Below, piece by piece: positions 1 to 5,207 of a stretch of 5,826 nt of DNA. The notes beneath the pieces were generated by a model. That model saw nothing but the letters and a program-made list of their open reading frames with translations. It was not told the origin of the DNA and ran no database searches. Both the position numbers and the translations under genes were made by a program. Source of the DNA: Clostridiaceae bacterium (lineage in GTDB: Bacteria > Bacillota > Clostridia > DSM-8532); contig JANYKF010000330.1 in assembly GCA_025361665.1 (NCBI GenBank), forward strand, positions 1 to 5,826, in the 5' to 3' direction. Position 1 is the stretch's first letter. The number at the start of each line of letters is the position of its first letter.

Positions 1-30
1 TTCGATCTTGTCCCAGAAGGAAGCCTTTGA
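1..30 (+). CDS. C-terminal end of an unidentified upstream gene (partial)
   Basis: The first ten codons of the window, read from base 1, give the peptide FDLVPEGSL followed by TGA at 28-30. I read this as the last codons of a gene entering from the left. The reason is that the same peptide recurs almost unchanged right after the stop (33-62), and at two later junctions in this operon the first copy is the one attached to the complete gene. Both frames are open back to the window edge, so it is possible that the second copy is the true end. Nine residues are too few to assign a family, and I do not recognise it. Confidence 0.4.
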   Translation, partial: FDLVPEGSL

Positions 31-62
31 TATTCGACTATGTTCCTGAAAAGAGCCTTTGA
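1..62 (+). repeat. Tandem diverged duplication of a gene 3' end (tail echo A)
   Basis: Bases 1-30 and 33-62 are two 30-base copies separated by two bases. They encode FDLVPEGSL-stop and FDYVPEKSL-stop. By eye, 22 of 30 bases match, and both copies end in an identical AGC CTT TGA. Three of the changed codons are synonymous third-base changes (GAT/GAC, GTC/GTT, CCA/CCT), and only two residues differ. The copies are 32 bases apart, so the second is not in the reading frame of the first. Selection for the peptide must have acted on both copies at some time, or the second came from a homologous gene. Confidence 0.75.
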
Positions 63-119
63 AAATGAATACCCTGCTTTTCCAGTTTGTCCAGCCGGAA
101 CCAGAATCGATAACGCGAT

Positions 120-125
120 GGAGGG
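120..125 (+). promoter_or_regulatory. Ribosome binding site deciding the start of the first complete gene
   Basis: GGAGGG lies seven bases before the ATG at 133. The longer open frame begins at an ATG at 40, but that ATG lies inside the second copy of the upstream gene's tail. The extra 31 residues also do not resemble a Gfo/Idh/MocA N-terminus. The start at 133 places the nucleotide-binding beta strand at the usual position. Confidence 0.8.
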
Positions 126-132
126 AAATGAA

Positions 133-1305
133 ATGAGAAAACTGAACATCGGCATGATTGGGTACAGATTCATGGGCAAAGCCCACAGTTTCGGCATCAC
201 AAGCGCTCCTTTCTTTTTTCCGAACGGCATCGAGCCCGTGAAGAAGGTCATCTGCGGAACGAAGGCCCATCTGGTAAAGCAGGCGGCGGAAGCTTTTGGC
301 TGGGAGGAGCATTGCACCGACTGGAGGGATGTCGTGGGCCGCGAGGATCTTGACGTCATCGATATCGCGACGCCAACCGTCCATCACAAGGCCATTGCCA
401 TAGCGGCGGTAAAAGCAGGCAAGCATGTCTTCTGTGAAAAACCGTTGGCGATGAATGCCGCCGAGGCGAAGGAAATGCTGGATGCGGCTGAAAAGGCCGG
501 CATCATCCACATGCTGGGGCACAACTACAGGCGGGTTCCAGCCCTCGTGCTGGCCAAAAAGATGATTGAGGACGGCCGGATCGGAGAAATATACCACTTC
601 CGGGGCGTGTACCTGCAGGACTGGATCATGGATCCCAGCTATCCCGTCACCTGGCAGCTGGACAAGAATATCGCGGGATTCGGCGCGCATGCGGATTTGA
701 ACTCGCACCTCGTCGACATGTCCCGTTACCTCGTGGGGGAACTGGACCAGGTGGTCGGCATGGACGACACTTTCATCAAACAGCGCCCCAAGGCGGCTGC
801 CGGTGAAACACTCAATACGATGCTGACCGCAGACGGCAAGGTCGACACGGAAATGGTCGACGTAACCGTCGATGATGCGACGGCATTCCTGGCCCGGTTC
901 AAAAACGGTGCCATGGGGACCTTCGAGGCTTCGCGCTTCGCAGGGGGACGAAAAAACCACAAACGGATTGAAATCAATGGCAGCAAGGGTTCCATCGCAT
1001 TCAACTTCGAGAAGATGAACGAACTGGAATACTGGAACCGCGGAGACGATGCGGAAGTCCAGGGCTTCCGGACCATTCTCGTCACCGAAGGCTGTCATCC
1101 GTACATCCACGCATGGTGGCCCGCAGGGCACATCATCGGGTATGAAAACACCTTCGTGAACGAATTTGCCGATTTCTTCGCCTGCATCAAGGACAACCGG
1201 CAGGCCCACCCCGACTTTCATGATGGCTGGAAGAACTGCCAGGTACTCGACGCGGTGCGGCAGTCCATCCGGACGAGAACCTGGGCAAACGTGGACGACA
1301 TGTAG
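133..1305 (+). CDS. Gfo/Idh/MocA family NAD(P)-dependent sugar oxidoreductase, levoglucosan dehydrogenase-like
   Basis: The product is a predicted cytoplasmic dehydrogenase of 390 residues that would oxidise a ring hydroxyl of a sugar, sugar anhydride or glycoside to a keto group with NAD(P)+. The N-terminal Rossmann domain (about 1-125) opens with GMIGYRFMGKAHS at 7-19. Here the second glycine of the usual G-x-G-x-x-G is Arg12, a variation I recall in relatives of this subfamily. The family signature CEKP is at 101-104, with the probable catalytic Lys103. The C-terminal alpha/beta domain carries YLQDW (160-164) and ADLNSHLVDMSRYLVGE (187-203), which supplies Asp188, His192 and Asp195. Length, the YLQDW block and the ARYLVGE-like block resemble levoglucosan dehydrogenase LgdA as I remember it; no search was run. 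Family membership is near certain and the substrate is not. The next gene starts 93 bases downstream, in the same operon. An alternative is another 3-keto-forming glycoside dehydrogenase. Confidence 0.88.
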   Translation: MRKLNIGMIGYRFMGKAHSFGITSAPFFFPNGIEPVKKVICGTKAHLVKQAAEAFGWEEHCTDWRDVVGREDLDVIDIATPTVHHKAIAIAAVKAGKHVFCEKPLAMNAAEAKEMLDAAEKAGIIHMLGHNYRRVPALVLAKKMIEDGRIGEIYHFRGVYLQDWIMDPSYPVTWQLDKNIAGFGAHADLNSHLVDMSRYLVGELDQVVGMDDTFIKQRPKAAAGETLNTMLTADGKVDTEMVDVTVDDATAFLARFKNGAMGTFEASRFAGGRKNHKRIEINGSKGSIAFNFEKMNELEYWNRGDDAEVQGFRTILVTEGCHPYIHAWWPAGHIIGYENTFVNEFADFFACIKDNRQAHPDFHDGWKNCQVLDAVRQSIRTRTWANVDDM

Positions 1306-1321
1306 CCCGGACAACATGCGG
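1291..1321 (+). repeat. Possible short tail echo after the first oxidoreductase gene
   Basis: The gene ends VDDM-stop (1291-1305). One base later, 1307-1321 reads PDNM followed by CGG where the stop would be. GAC and ATG are identical and GAC/AAC differs by one base, giving about 10 of 15 bases matched. It fits the geometry of the clearer duplications in this operon but is too short to stand on its own. Confidence 0.25.
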
Positions 1322-1366
1322 CAAGGGCAGATGAAGCAGCAATCCTCACGTTCTGAACTCGAAAAC

Positions 1367-1382
1367 GCCAGGGAGCCAGGGA
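1367..1382 (+). repeat. Perfect tandem 8-base repeat in the leader of the second dehydrogenase
   Basis: GCCAGGGA occurs twice head to tail at 1367-1374 and 1375-1382. Each unit contains AGGGA, a weak Shine-Dalgarno-like core. The second unit lies four bases before a possible GTG start at 1387. It could be slippage-prone, or simply chance. Confidence 0.6.
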
Positions 1383-1384
1383 AA

Positions 1385-1390
1385 AGGTGG
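1385..1390 (+). promoter_or_regulatory. Ribosome binding site favouring a TTG start
   Basis: AGGTGG, one mismatch from AGGAGG, is followed after eight bases by TTG at 1399. An upstream in-frame GTG at 1387 lies inside this motif and has only AGGGA, four bases away, to support it. The spacing therefore favours TTG. The choice changes the protein by four residues. Confidence 0.6.
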
Positions 1391-1398
1391 TAAGCATT

Positions 1399-2418
1399 TT
1401 GATCAGAAATCAGGTTGGCATTTGTTTGATTGGCGCGGGCCGGGCCGGCATGATCCACGCAGCCAATTTCCGTTCACGCATCCCCCGCGCGCAGGTGGTG
1501 GCCATTGCGGATCCTTCGCGGGAGGCTGCGCTCAAGGCCTGCGAGGAACTGGATGTTTCCGTCTGGTATGCGGGCTATCGGGAAGCGCTGCAGGACAGGC
1601 ACGTGGATGCAGTCGTGGTGGTCGCGCCGACGGTCTATCACAGGGAAATCGTGGTGGCCGCCGCAAAAGCGGGCAAGCACGTGCTTTGCGAAAAGCCGAT
1701 GGCCATGGATGAACGGGAATGCGAGGATATGATCAAGGCGTGCCGGGAAAATGGCGTCAAGCTGCAAATGGCGTTCATGCGCCGGTTTGATGAAAGCTTC
1801 GCCGATGCGAAGGCGGCTGTGGAAAGCGGAGAAATCGGCGATGTGGTCATGGTCCGCTCCAATACCCGAGGTCCCAGTATCCCGCAGAAGTGGATGTACG
1901 ACATCGACAAGAGCAACGGCCCCCTGGCGGAAGTGAACAGCCACGACATCGATACGCTCCGCTGGTTTACCGGCAGCGAATTCAAGTCGGTCTACGCCAT
2001 CGGAGGCAATTTCCGTTCGCCGGAAGCCCTGCCGGATTATCCGGATTTTTATGACAACGTCATCATGAACGCCAGTTTTGAAAACGGTATGCAAGGAGCC
2101 ATCGACGGGGCGCAGGGAGTCGGATACGGGTACGACGCACGGGCTGAAATCCTCGGAACGAAGGGTATCATCTTCCTGGGCCAGGTCCACGAGAAATCCA
2201 TCATGACCTGCACAAAGGAAAAGGGCCTTGTCAGGCCGGCCATGAACAGCTGGCGCTATCTGTTCCGCGACGCTTATTACGCGGAGGATGCGGATTTTGT
2301 GGATTGCATCCTGGAAGATCGGGAACCGAAGGTGACCGGGCATGACGGCAAAATGGCCGTGAAGGTCGTCAACGCCGGAAACAGGTCCATCAAAGGGAAA
2401 TGCATCGTTGCGTTATGA
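1399..2418 (+). CDS. Gfo/Idh/MocA family dehydrogenase, inositol 2-dehydrogenase-like
   Basis: The product is a predicted cytoplasmic NAD-dependent dehydrogenase of 339 residues from a TTG start (343 if GTG at 1387 is used). The Rossmann motif GAGRAG is at 12-17, and an acidic Asp38 ends the second beta strand, which usually favours NAD over NADP. CEKP at 97-100 contains the probable catalytic Lys99. FMRRFD (126-131) and EVNSHDIDTLRW (178-189) give His182 and Asp185, matching the H-x-x-D pair of inositol and related sugar dehydrogenases. The length is typical of IolG-type enzymes. It is only distantly similar to the preceding gene and lacks its YLQDW block, so the pair does not look like a recent duplication. 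Next to an LgdA-like enzyme it could act on a different hydroxyl or run in the reducing direction later in the pathway. Myo- or scyllo-inositol oxidation is an alternative; no other inositol gene is clearly visible here. Confidence 0.87.
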   Translation: MIRNQVGICLIGAGRAGMIHAANFRSRIPRAQVVAIADPSREAALKACEELDVSVWYAGYREALQDRHVDAVVVVAPTVYHREIVVAAAKAGKHVLCEKPMAMDERECEDMIKACRENGVKLQMAFMRRFDESFADAKAAVESGEIGDVVMVRSNTRGPSIPQKWMYDIDKSNGPLAEVNSHDIDTLRWFTGSEFKSVYAIGGNFRSPEALPDYPDFYDNVIMNASFENGMQGAIDGAQGVGYGYDARAEILGTKGIIFLGQVHEKSIMTCTKEKGLVRPAMNSWRYLFRDAYYAEDADFVDCILEDREPKVTGHDGKMAVKVVNAGNRSIKGKCIVAL

Positions 2419-2453
2419 CAACTCACAAGGGATGGTGCATTGTTGAATTGCGA
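2392..2453 (+). repeat. Diverged duplication of the dehydrogenase 3' end (tail echo B)
   Basis: The gene ends KGKCIVAL-stop (2392-2418). Eight bases later, 2427-2453 reads KGWCIVEL followed by CGA in place of TGA. Six of eight residues are identical, and four of those codons differ only at the third base (AAA/AAG, GGG/GGA, ATC/ATT, TTA/TTG). About 17 of 27 bases match. The copies are 35 bases apart and therefore in different frames. The decayed stop overlaps the start of the next gene's ribosome site. Confidence 0.65.
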
Positions 2454-2461
2454 GGAGAGAG
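2452..2461 (+). promoter_or_regulatory. Ribosome binding site of the zinc dehydrogenase gene
   Basis: The purine run GAGGAGAGAG ends two bases before the ATG at 2464, with its GAGGAG core seven bases away. In-frame TTG codons at 2440 and 2443 lie inside the tail echo of the previous gene and have no ribosome site of their own, so ATG 2464 is preferred. Confidence 0.75.
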
Positions 2462-2463
2462 AG

Positions 2464-3507
2464 ATGCTGGCAGCCTATCTGTGTGGACCAAAAGACATGA
2501 GGCTCAAGGAAACTGCCATCCCGGACATCAATGGCAATGAAATGCTGATGAAGGTGAAAAGTGCCGCCATCTGCGGCACCGACATCCGGATGTACAGCAA
2601 TGGCTACAATGGGGTCAGTGAAGATACTCCCTTGATTCTGGGCCATGAGCTGGCCGGCGTCATCGATAAGGTCGGCGCGAACATCAAGGCATACAAACCC
2701 GGAATGAGGGTGGCGGTTGCCCCCAATATGGGATGCGGCGTCTGCGACATGTGCGTCGGCGGGAACACCCAGCTCTGCCCGGATTACCGCGCGCTGGGCA
2801 TCAACCTGGACGGCGGTTTCGCCGAATATGTCAGAATTCCGGAAGATGCCTGCCGGCAGGGAAATGTCATTGAACTGGCAGACAATGTCTCATTTGACGA
2901 GGCGGCGCTCAACGAACCCCTGTCCTGTGTTTACAACGGGTTCCTGAAGTGCGATATCAAACCAGGAGACAATGTCCTCATCATCGGCACCGGCCCAATC
3001 GGCATCATGCATGCGAAGCTGGCGAAAATGGCGGGAGCCGCCAAAGTCATGCTGAACGATCTTTCAGCGGAACGGCTGGAAGTCTGCCGCAAAATCGACC
3101 ACTCGTTTATCCTGCTGAGTTCCGACAACCTGAAAGGCCAGGTGATGAACCTGACCGGCGGCAAGGGGCTGGATGTCTGCATCACCGCCTGTCCCTCTCC
3201 CCAGGCGCAGTCGGATTCACTCGAGATGATGGCGATCAATGGCCGCGTGAATTTTTTCGGAGGACTTCCGGCCGGAAGGGAAATCGTCCCCATCAATACC
3301 AACCTCGTCCACTACCGGCAATTGATTCTCACCGGCAGTGCCCGGTCCAGCCTGTCGCAATTCCGGAAAACACTCGGGTTCATTTCCAGCGGTGTGCTGA
3401 CTGTAAAAGACCTGGTCAGTGAGCGCTTCACGATCGAGAACATCGCCGAGGGAATTCAGCGCGCATCCAGGGCACAGGGCATCAAGAACATCATTCATTT
3501 CGATTGA
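2464..3507 (+). CDS. Zinc-dependent medium-chain polyol/alcohol dehydrogenase (Tdh/sorbitol dehydrogenase type)
   Basis: The product is a 347-residue cytoplasmic dehydrogenase predicted to interconvert a secondary alcohol of a polyol or sugar and the matching ketone with NAD(P). In the N-terminal GroES-like domain the catalytic zinc ligands are Cys37 in CGTD (37-40), His61-Glu62 in GHE (60-62) and Glu151 in EPLSC. A structural zinc site is formed by Cys91, Cys94, Cys97 and Cys105. The Rossmann domain follows, with GTGPIG at 175-180 and Asp199 near the end of the second strand. All key residues are present and the length is normal for the sorbitol/threonine/galactitol dehydrogenase group. Within that group the substrate cannot be told from sequence. 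It lies 45 bases after the previous gene and 77 before a sugar kinase, consistent with producing a ketose for phosphorylation. A partial copy of its own 3' end follows the stop codon. Confidence 0.9.
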   Translation: MLAAYLCGPKDMRLKETAIPDINGNEMLMKVKSAAICGTDIRMYSNGYNGVSEDTPLILGHELAGVIDKVGANIKAYKPGMRVAVAPNMGCGVCDMCVGGNTQLCPDYRALGINLDGGFAEYVRIPEDACRQGNVIELADNVSFDEAALNEPLSCVYNGFLKCDIKPGDNVLIIGTGPIGIMHAKLAKMAGAAKVMLNDLSAERLEVCRKIDHSFILLSSDNLKGQVMNLTGGKGLDVCITACPSPQAQSDSLEMMAINGRVNFFGGLPAGREIVPINTNLVHYRQLILTGSARSSLSQFRKTLGFISSGVLTVKDLVSERFTIENIAEGIQRASRAQGIKNIIHFD

Positions 3508-3540
3508 TCAGACCAAGAACATCATTCACTTTGACTAATC
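3481..3540 (+). repeat. Diverged duplication of the zinc dehydrogenase 3' end (tail echo C)
   Basis: The gene ends IKNIIHFD-stop (3481-3507). Four bases later, 3512-3538 reads TKNIIHFD-stop. About 22 of 27 bases match, and the match continues two bases past the stops. The changes CAT/CAC, TTC/TTT and GAT/GAC are synonymous, and TGA is replaced by TAA. The only residue change is Ile to Thr. With a three-base gap the similarity extends upstream to a shared CAG (3475 and 3509). The copies are 31 bases apart, so the second is in another frame. This is the clearest of the tail duplications. Confidence 0.85.
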
Positions 3541-3560
3541 GGGACAGGATTTGACGAATC
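3530..3560 (+). repeat. Third, shorter copy of the tail motif
   Basis: TTTGACTAATC (3530-3540) recurs as TTTGACGAATC (3550-3560), 10 of 11 bases, and both correspond to TTCGATTGATC (3499-3509) at the gene's real end. In the third copy the stop-codon position has become GAA. Confidence 0.5.
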
Positions 3561-3571
3561 ACCCGGAACTC

Positions 3572-3579
3572 GGGAGGAG
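3572..3579 (+). promoter_or_regulatory. Ribosome binding site of the kinase gene
   Basis: GGGAGGAG lies five bases before the ATG at 3585. It supports ATG 3585 over the in-frame TTG one codon earlier at 3582. A short CCCG/CGGG pairing (3562-3565 with 3571-3574) touches its edge but is too weak to call a regulatory hairpin. Confidence 0.75.
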
Positions 3580-3584
3580 ACTTG

Positions 3585-5102
3585 ATGGCAACTACGTATT
3601 TGCTGGGAATCGATATCGGCACCCAGGGAACAAAAACCGGCCTGTTTTCGCAGGAAGGCCGGAAGGTGGCCGAAGCCTTCGAGGCTTCCCGGCTCATCAG
3701 GACCGGCAACGGCGTGGTGCAGCAGGAACCGGATGAAATGTACGGATCGGTACTGCGGACGATCGCGGCCGTGATGGAACAGTCCGGCATCAGTCCCGCC
3801 CTTGTGGCCGGAATCGGCGTGGATGGGCAGATGGCTGGCATCATCGGCATCGACGGGGACTGGTGCGCGGTGACATGGTACGATTCCTGGCTGGATACCC
3901 GGTGCGAAAAATACATCGGCCACATCAAGCAGGAAGCGGAAGAAAAGGTCATTGCCATCACTGGCTGCCCCGTGACATATGCGCACGGGCCGAAAATCCT
4001 GTGGTGGAAGCATGAGCAGCCGGAGGTCTATAAAACAATTGACAAATTCATCCTCCCCAGCGCCTATGCCGTCGGCCGGCTGGCTGGATTGAACTCTGAA
4101 AACGCCTACATCGACTACAGTCACCTGCACTTTTCCGGCTTCGGAGACGTGGAGAAGAAGGAATGGTCTGTGGAATTGCTCGATCTGTTCCAAGTGGACA
4201 AATCGAAGATGCCGCGAATCGTGAATCCCTGGGATATCGTTGGCCATCTGACGCCGGATGCCGCCGCGCAATGCCGCCTGATTCCCGGAATCCCCCTGGT
4301 TGCGGGATGCGGCGATTCGGCCGCGACGTCGCTGGCCGCCGGAGTCACACGGAAGGGCATCATCTTCGATGTCGCCGGAACCGCCTCCATCTTTTCGTGC
4401 TGTGTGGATCAATACAAGCCGGATTTGAAGAACAAGACTCTCCTGTATGCCCGGTCCATTGTTCCGGGATTGTGGATTCCCATGGCCTATATCAATGGCG
4501 GCGGTCTTTGTCTCCAATGGTTCCGGGACCAGCTCACAGGGACCGGCTCACCGGTTTCGTTCGGAGAACTGGACCATGAAGCGGAAACCATTGCGCCGGG
4601 AAGCGAAGGCCTGATCTTCCTGCCCCACTTCAGCGGAAGGGTCTGTCCGAACAACGCGAATGTCCGAGGAAGCTGGATTGGCCTTCACTGGGCACATCAG
4701 AGAGGGCATCTCTACAAATCCATCATGGAAGGCATTGCCTACGAATATCGCCACTACTTCAAAATCATCCGAGAACTGGTTGATGATGCCCCGTTCACGG
4801 AAGTGTACGCCATCGGGGGCGGTGCGAAGAGCCCTTTGTTCAACACGATCAAGGCGGATGTTCTTGGCATCGGATATGTTCCCTTGCGCATCGGCGACAC
4901 GGCTCCTCTGGGCAGCGCGTTGGTTGCAGGCCATGGTGTCGGCGTGTTTCCCGATCTGATGGCTGCCGCTGATGCCATGATAGGATTCGAAGCAAGGATT
5001 CCATGCCATGAAGACCGGCACAAGGCATACGGGAAGTTTGCGGATGCATATGAGAATGTGTTTGATGCACTCGGACCCACATTCAAGGCGATTGCAGGAT
5101 GA
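3585..5102 (+). CDS. FGGY-family carbohydrate kinase, xylulokinase-like
   Basis: The product is a complete 505-residue ATP-dependent sugar kinase that would phosphorylate a ketose or polyol so that it enters central metabolism. The first actin-like domain begins with the phosphate-binding loop GIDIGTQGTK at 8-17. GQM at 81-83 and WYDSWLDTR at 98-106 are substrate-side motifs of xylulokinase-type members. GCGDSAA at 241-247 contains the expected catalytic base, Asp244. In the second domain GTAS (265-268), INGGG (303-307) and AIGGGAKSPLFNTIKADVLG (409-428) form the adenosine-binding part. Length and motif order are normal and no key residue is missing. D-xylulose is the most common substrate of close relatives, but L-ribulose, erythritol-type polyols and other sugars are known in the family, so the specificity is open. 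The preceding polyol dehydrogenase is a plausible source of its substrate. A strong hairpin follows directly after the stop codon. Confidence 0.9.
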   Translation: MATTYLLGIDIGTQGTKTGLFSQEGRKVAEAFEASRLIRTGNGVVQQEPDEMYGSVLRTIAAVMEQSGISPALVAGIGVDGQMAGIIGIDGDWCAVTWYDSWLDTRCEKYIGHIKQEAEEKVIAITGCPVTYAHGPKILWWKHEQPEVYKTIDKFILPSAYAVGRLAGLNSENAYIDYSHLHFSGFGDVEKKEWSVELLDLFQVDKSKMPRIVNPWDIVGHLTPDAAAQCRLIPGIPLVAGCGDSAATSLAAGVTRKGIIFDVAGTASIFSCCVDQYKPDLKNKTLLYARSIVPGLWIPMAYINGGGLCLQWFRDQLTGTGSPVSFGELDHEAETIAPGSEGLIFLPHFSGRVCPNNANVRGSWIGLHWAHQRGHLYKSIMEGIAYEYRHYFKIIRELVDDAPFTEVYAIGGGAKSPLFNTIKADVLGIGYVPLRIGDTAPLGSALVAGHGVGVFPDLMAAADAMIGFEARIPCHEDRHKAYGKFADAYENVFDALGPTFKAIAG

Positions 5103-5194
5103 CTTGCCAACGGCCCTGATAGGGCTTGGCGAGGCGCCTGGTTCCGTCAAGCAAGGCAGTCATGACCAAACCGACAGTCAAACCAATCAGTGAA
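5073..5194 (+). repeat. Possible weak tail echo after the kinase gene
   Basis: The kinase ends GPTFKAIAG (5073-5099). In the following gap, 5168-5194 reads KPTVKPISE, with P-T-x-K-x-I conserved and some synonymous changes (CCC/CCG, AAG/AAA, ATT/ATC). Roughly half the bases match and no stop is aligned. Unlike the clearer cases it is not adjacent but lies beyond a hairpin. This may be chance. Confidence 0.2.
5103..5133 (+). terminator. Strong intercistronic hairpin without a U-tract
   Basis: The arm CTTGCCAA (5103-5110) pairs with TTGGCGAG (5126-5133) over eight positions, including one G-T pair. After a two-base bulge (5111-5112), GCCCT (5113-5117) pairs with AGGGC (5121-5125) around a GAT loop. 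It begins on the base after the kinase stop codon. No run of T follows, so it is a poor intrinsic terminator. It more likely acts as an RNA-stability or processing element, or a partial attenuator, between the kinase and the next gene. Confidence 0.6.
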
Positions 5195-5199
5195 GGAGG
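5193..5199 (+). promoter_or_regulatory. Ribosome binding site deciding the start of the last gene
   Basis: AAGGAGG is a near-perfect Shine-Dalgarno sequence. The first ATG (5202) is only two bases away, too close, while the second in-frame ATG (5208) is eight bases away. The start at 5208 also gives the usual N-terminus MKVGID. Confidence 0.8.
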
Positions 5200-5207
5200 A
5201 AATGAAA

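Noticed and set aside
40..132. N-terminal extension of the first oxidoreductase from ATG 40
   Set aside because: This ATG sits inside the duplicated tail of the upstream gene, and the added residues precede the normal Rossmann start. GGAGGG at 120-125 points to ATG 133.
1..132. Promoter upstream of the first complete gene
   Set aside because: No convincing -35/-10 pair was found, and the gap is consistent with co-transcription from further upstream.
1299..1318. CATGT/ACATG inverted repeat across the first gene's stop codon
   Set aside because: It is a five-base stem with a ten-base loop and no T-run, within chance expectation and not a terminator.
1474..2343. Long open frame on the - strand opposite the second dehydrogenase (289 codons)
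   Set aside because: It mirrors a well-supported Gfo/Idh/MocA gene and has no recognisable motif or convincing ribosome site.
3265..3278. Perfect 14-base palindrome CTTCCGGCCGGAAG inside the zinc dehydrogenase gene
   Set aside because: It lies within conserved coding sequence (residues near GGLPAGRE) and is explained by codon use; there is no sign of an operator role.
3562..3574. Small CCCG/CGGG hairpin touching the kinase ribosome site
   Set aside because: It has only four base pairs and leaves most of the AGGAG core free, too weak for a translational switch.
3522..4517. Long open frame on the - strand opposite the kinase (331 codons)
   Set aside because: It lies wholly opposite a complete FGGY kinase with all motifs, shows no recognisable domain, and is expected from the GC-biased codon use of the + strand gene.
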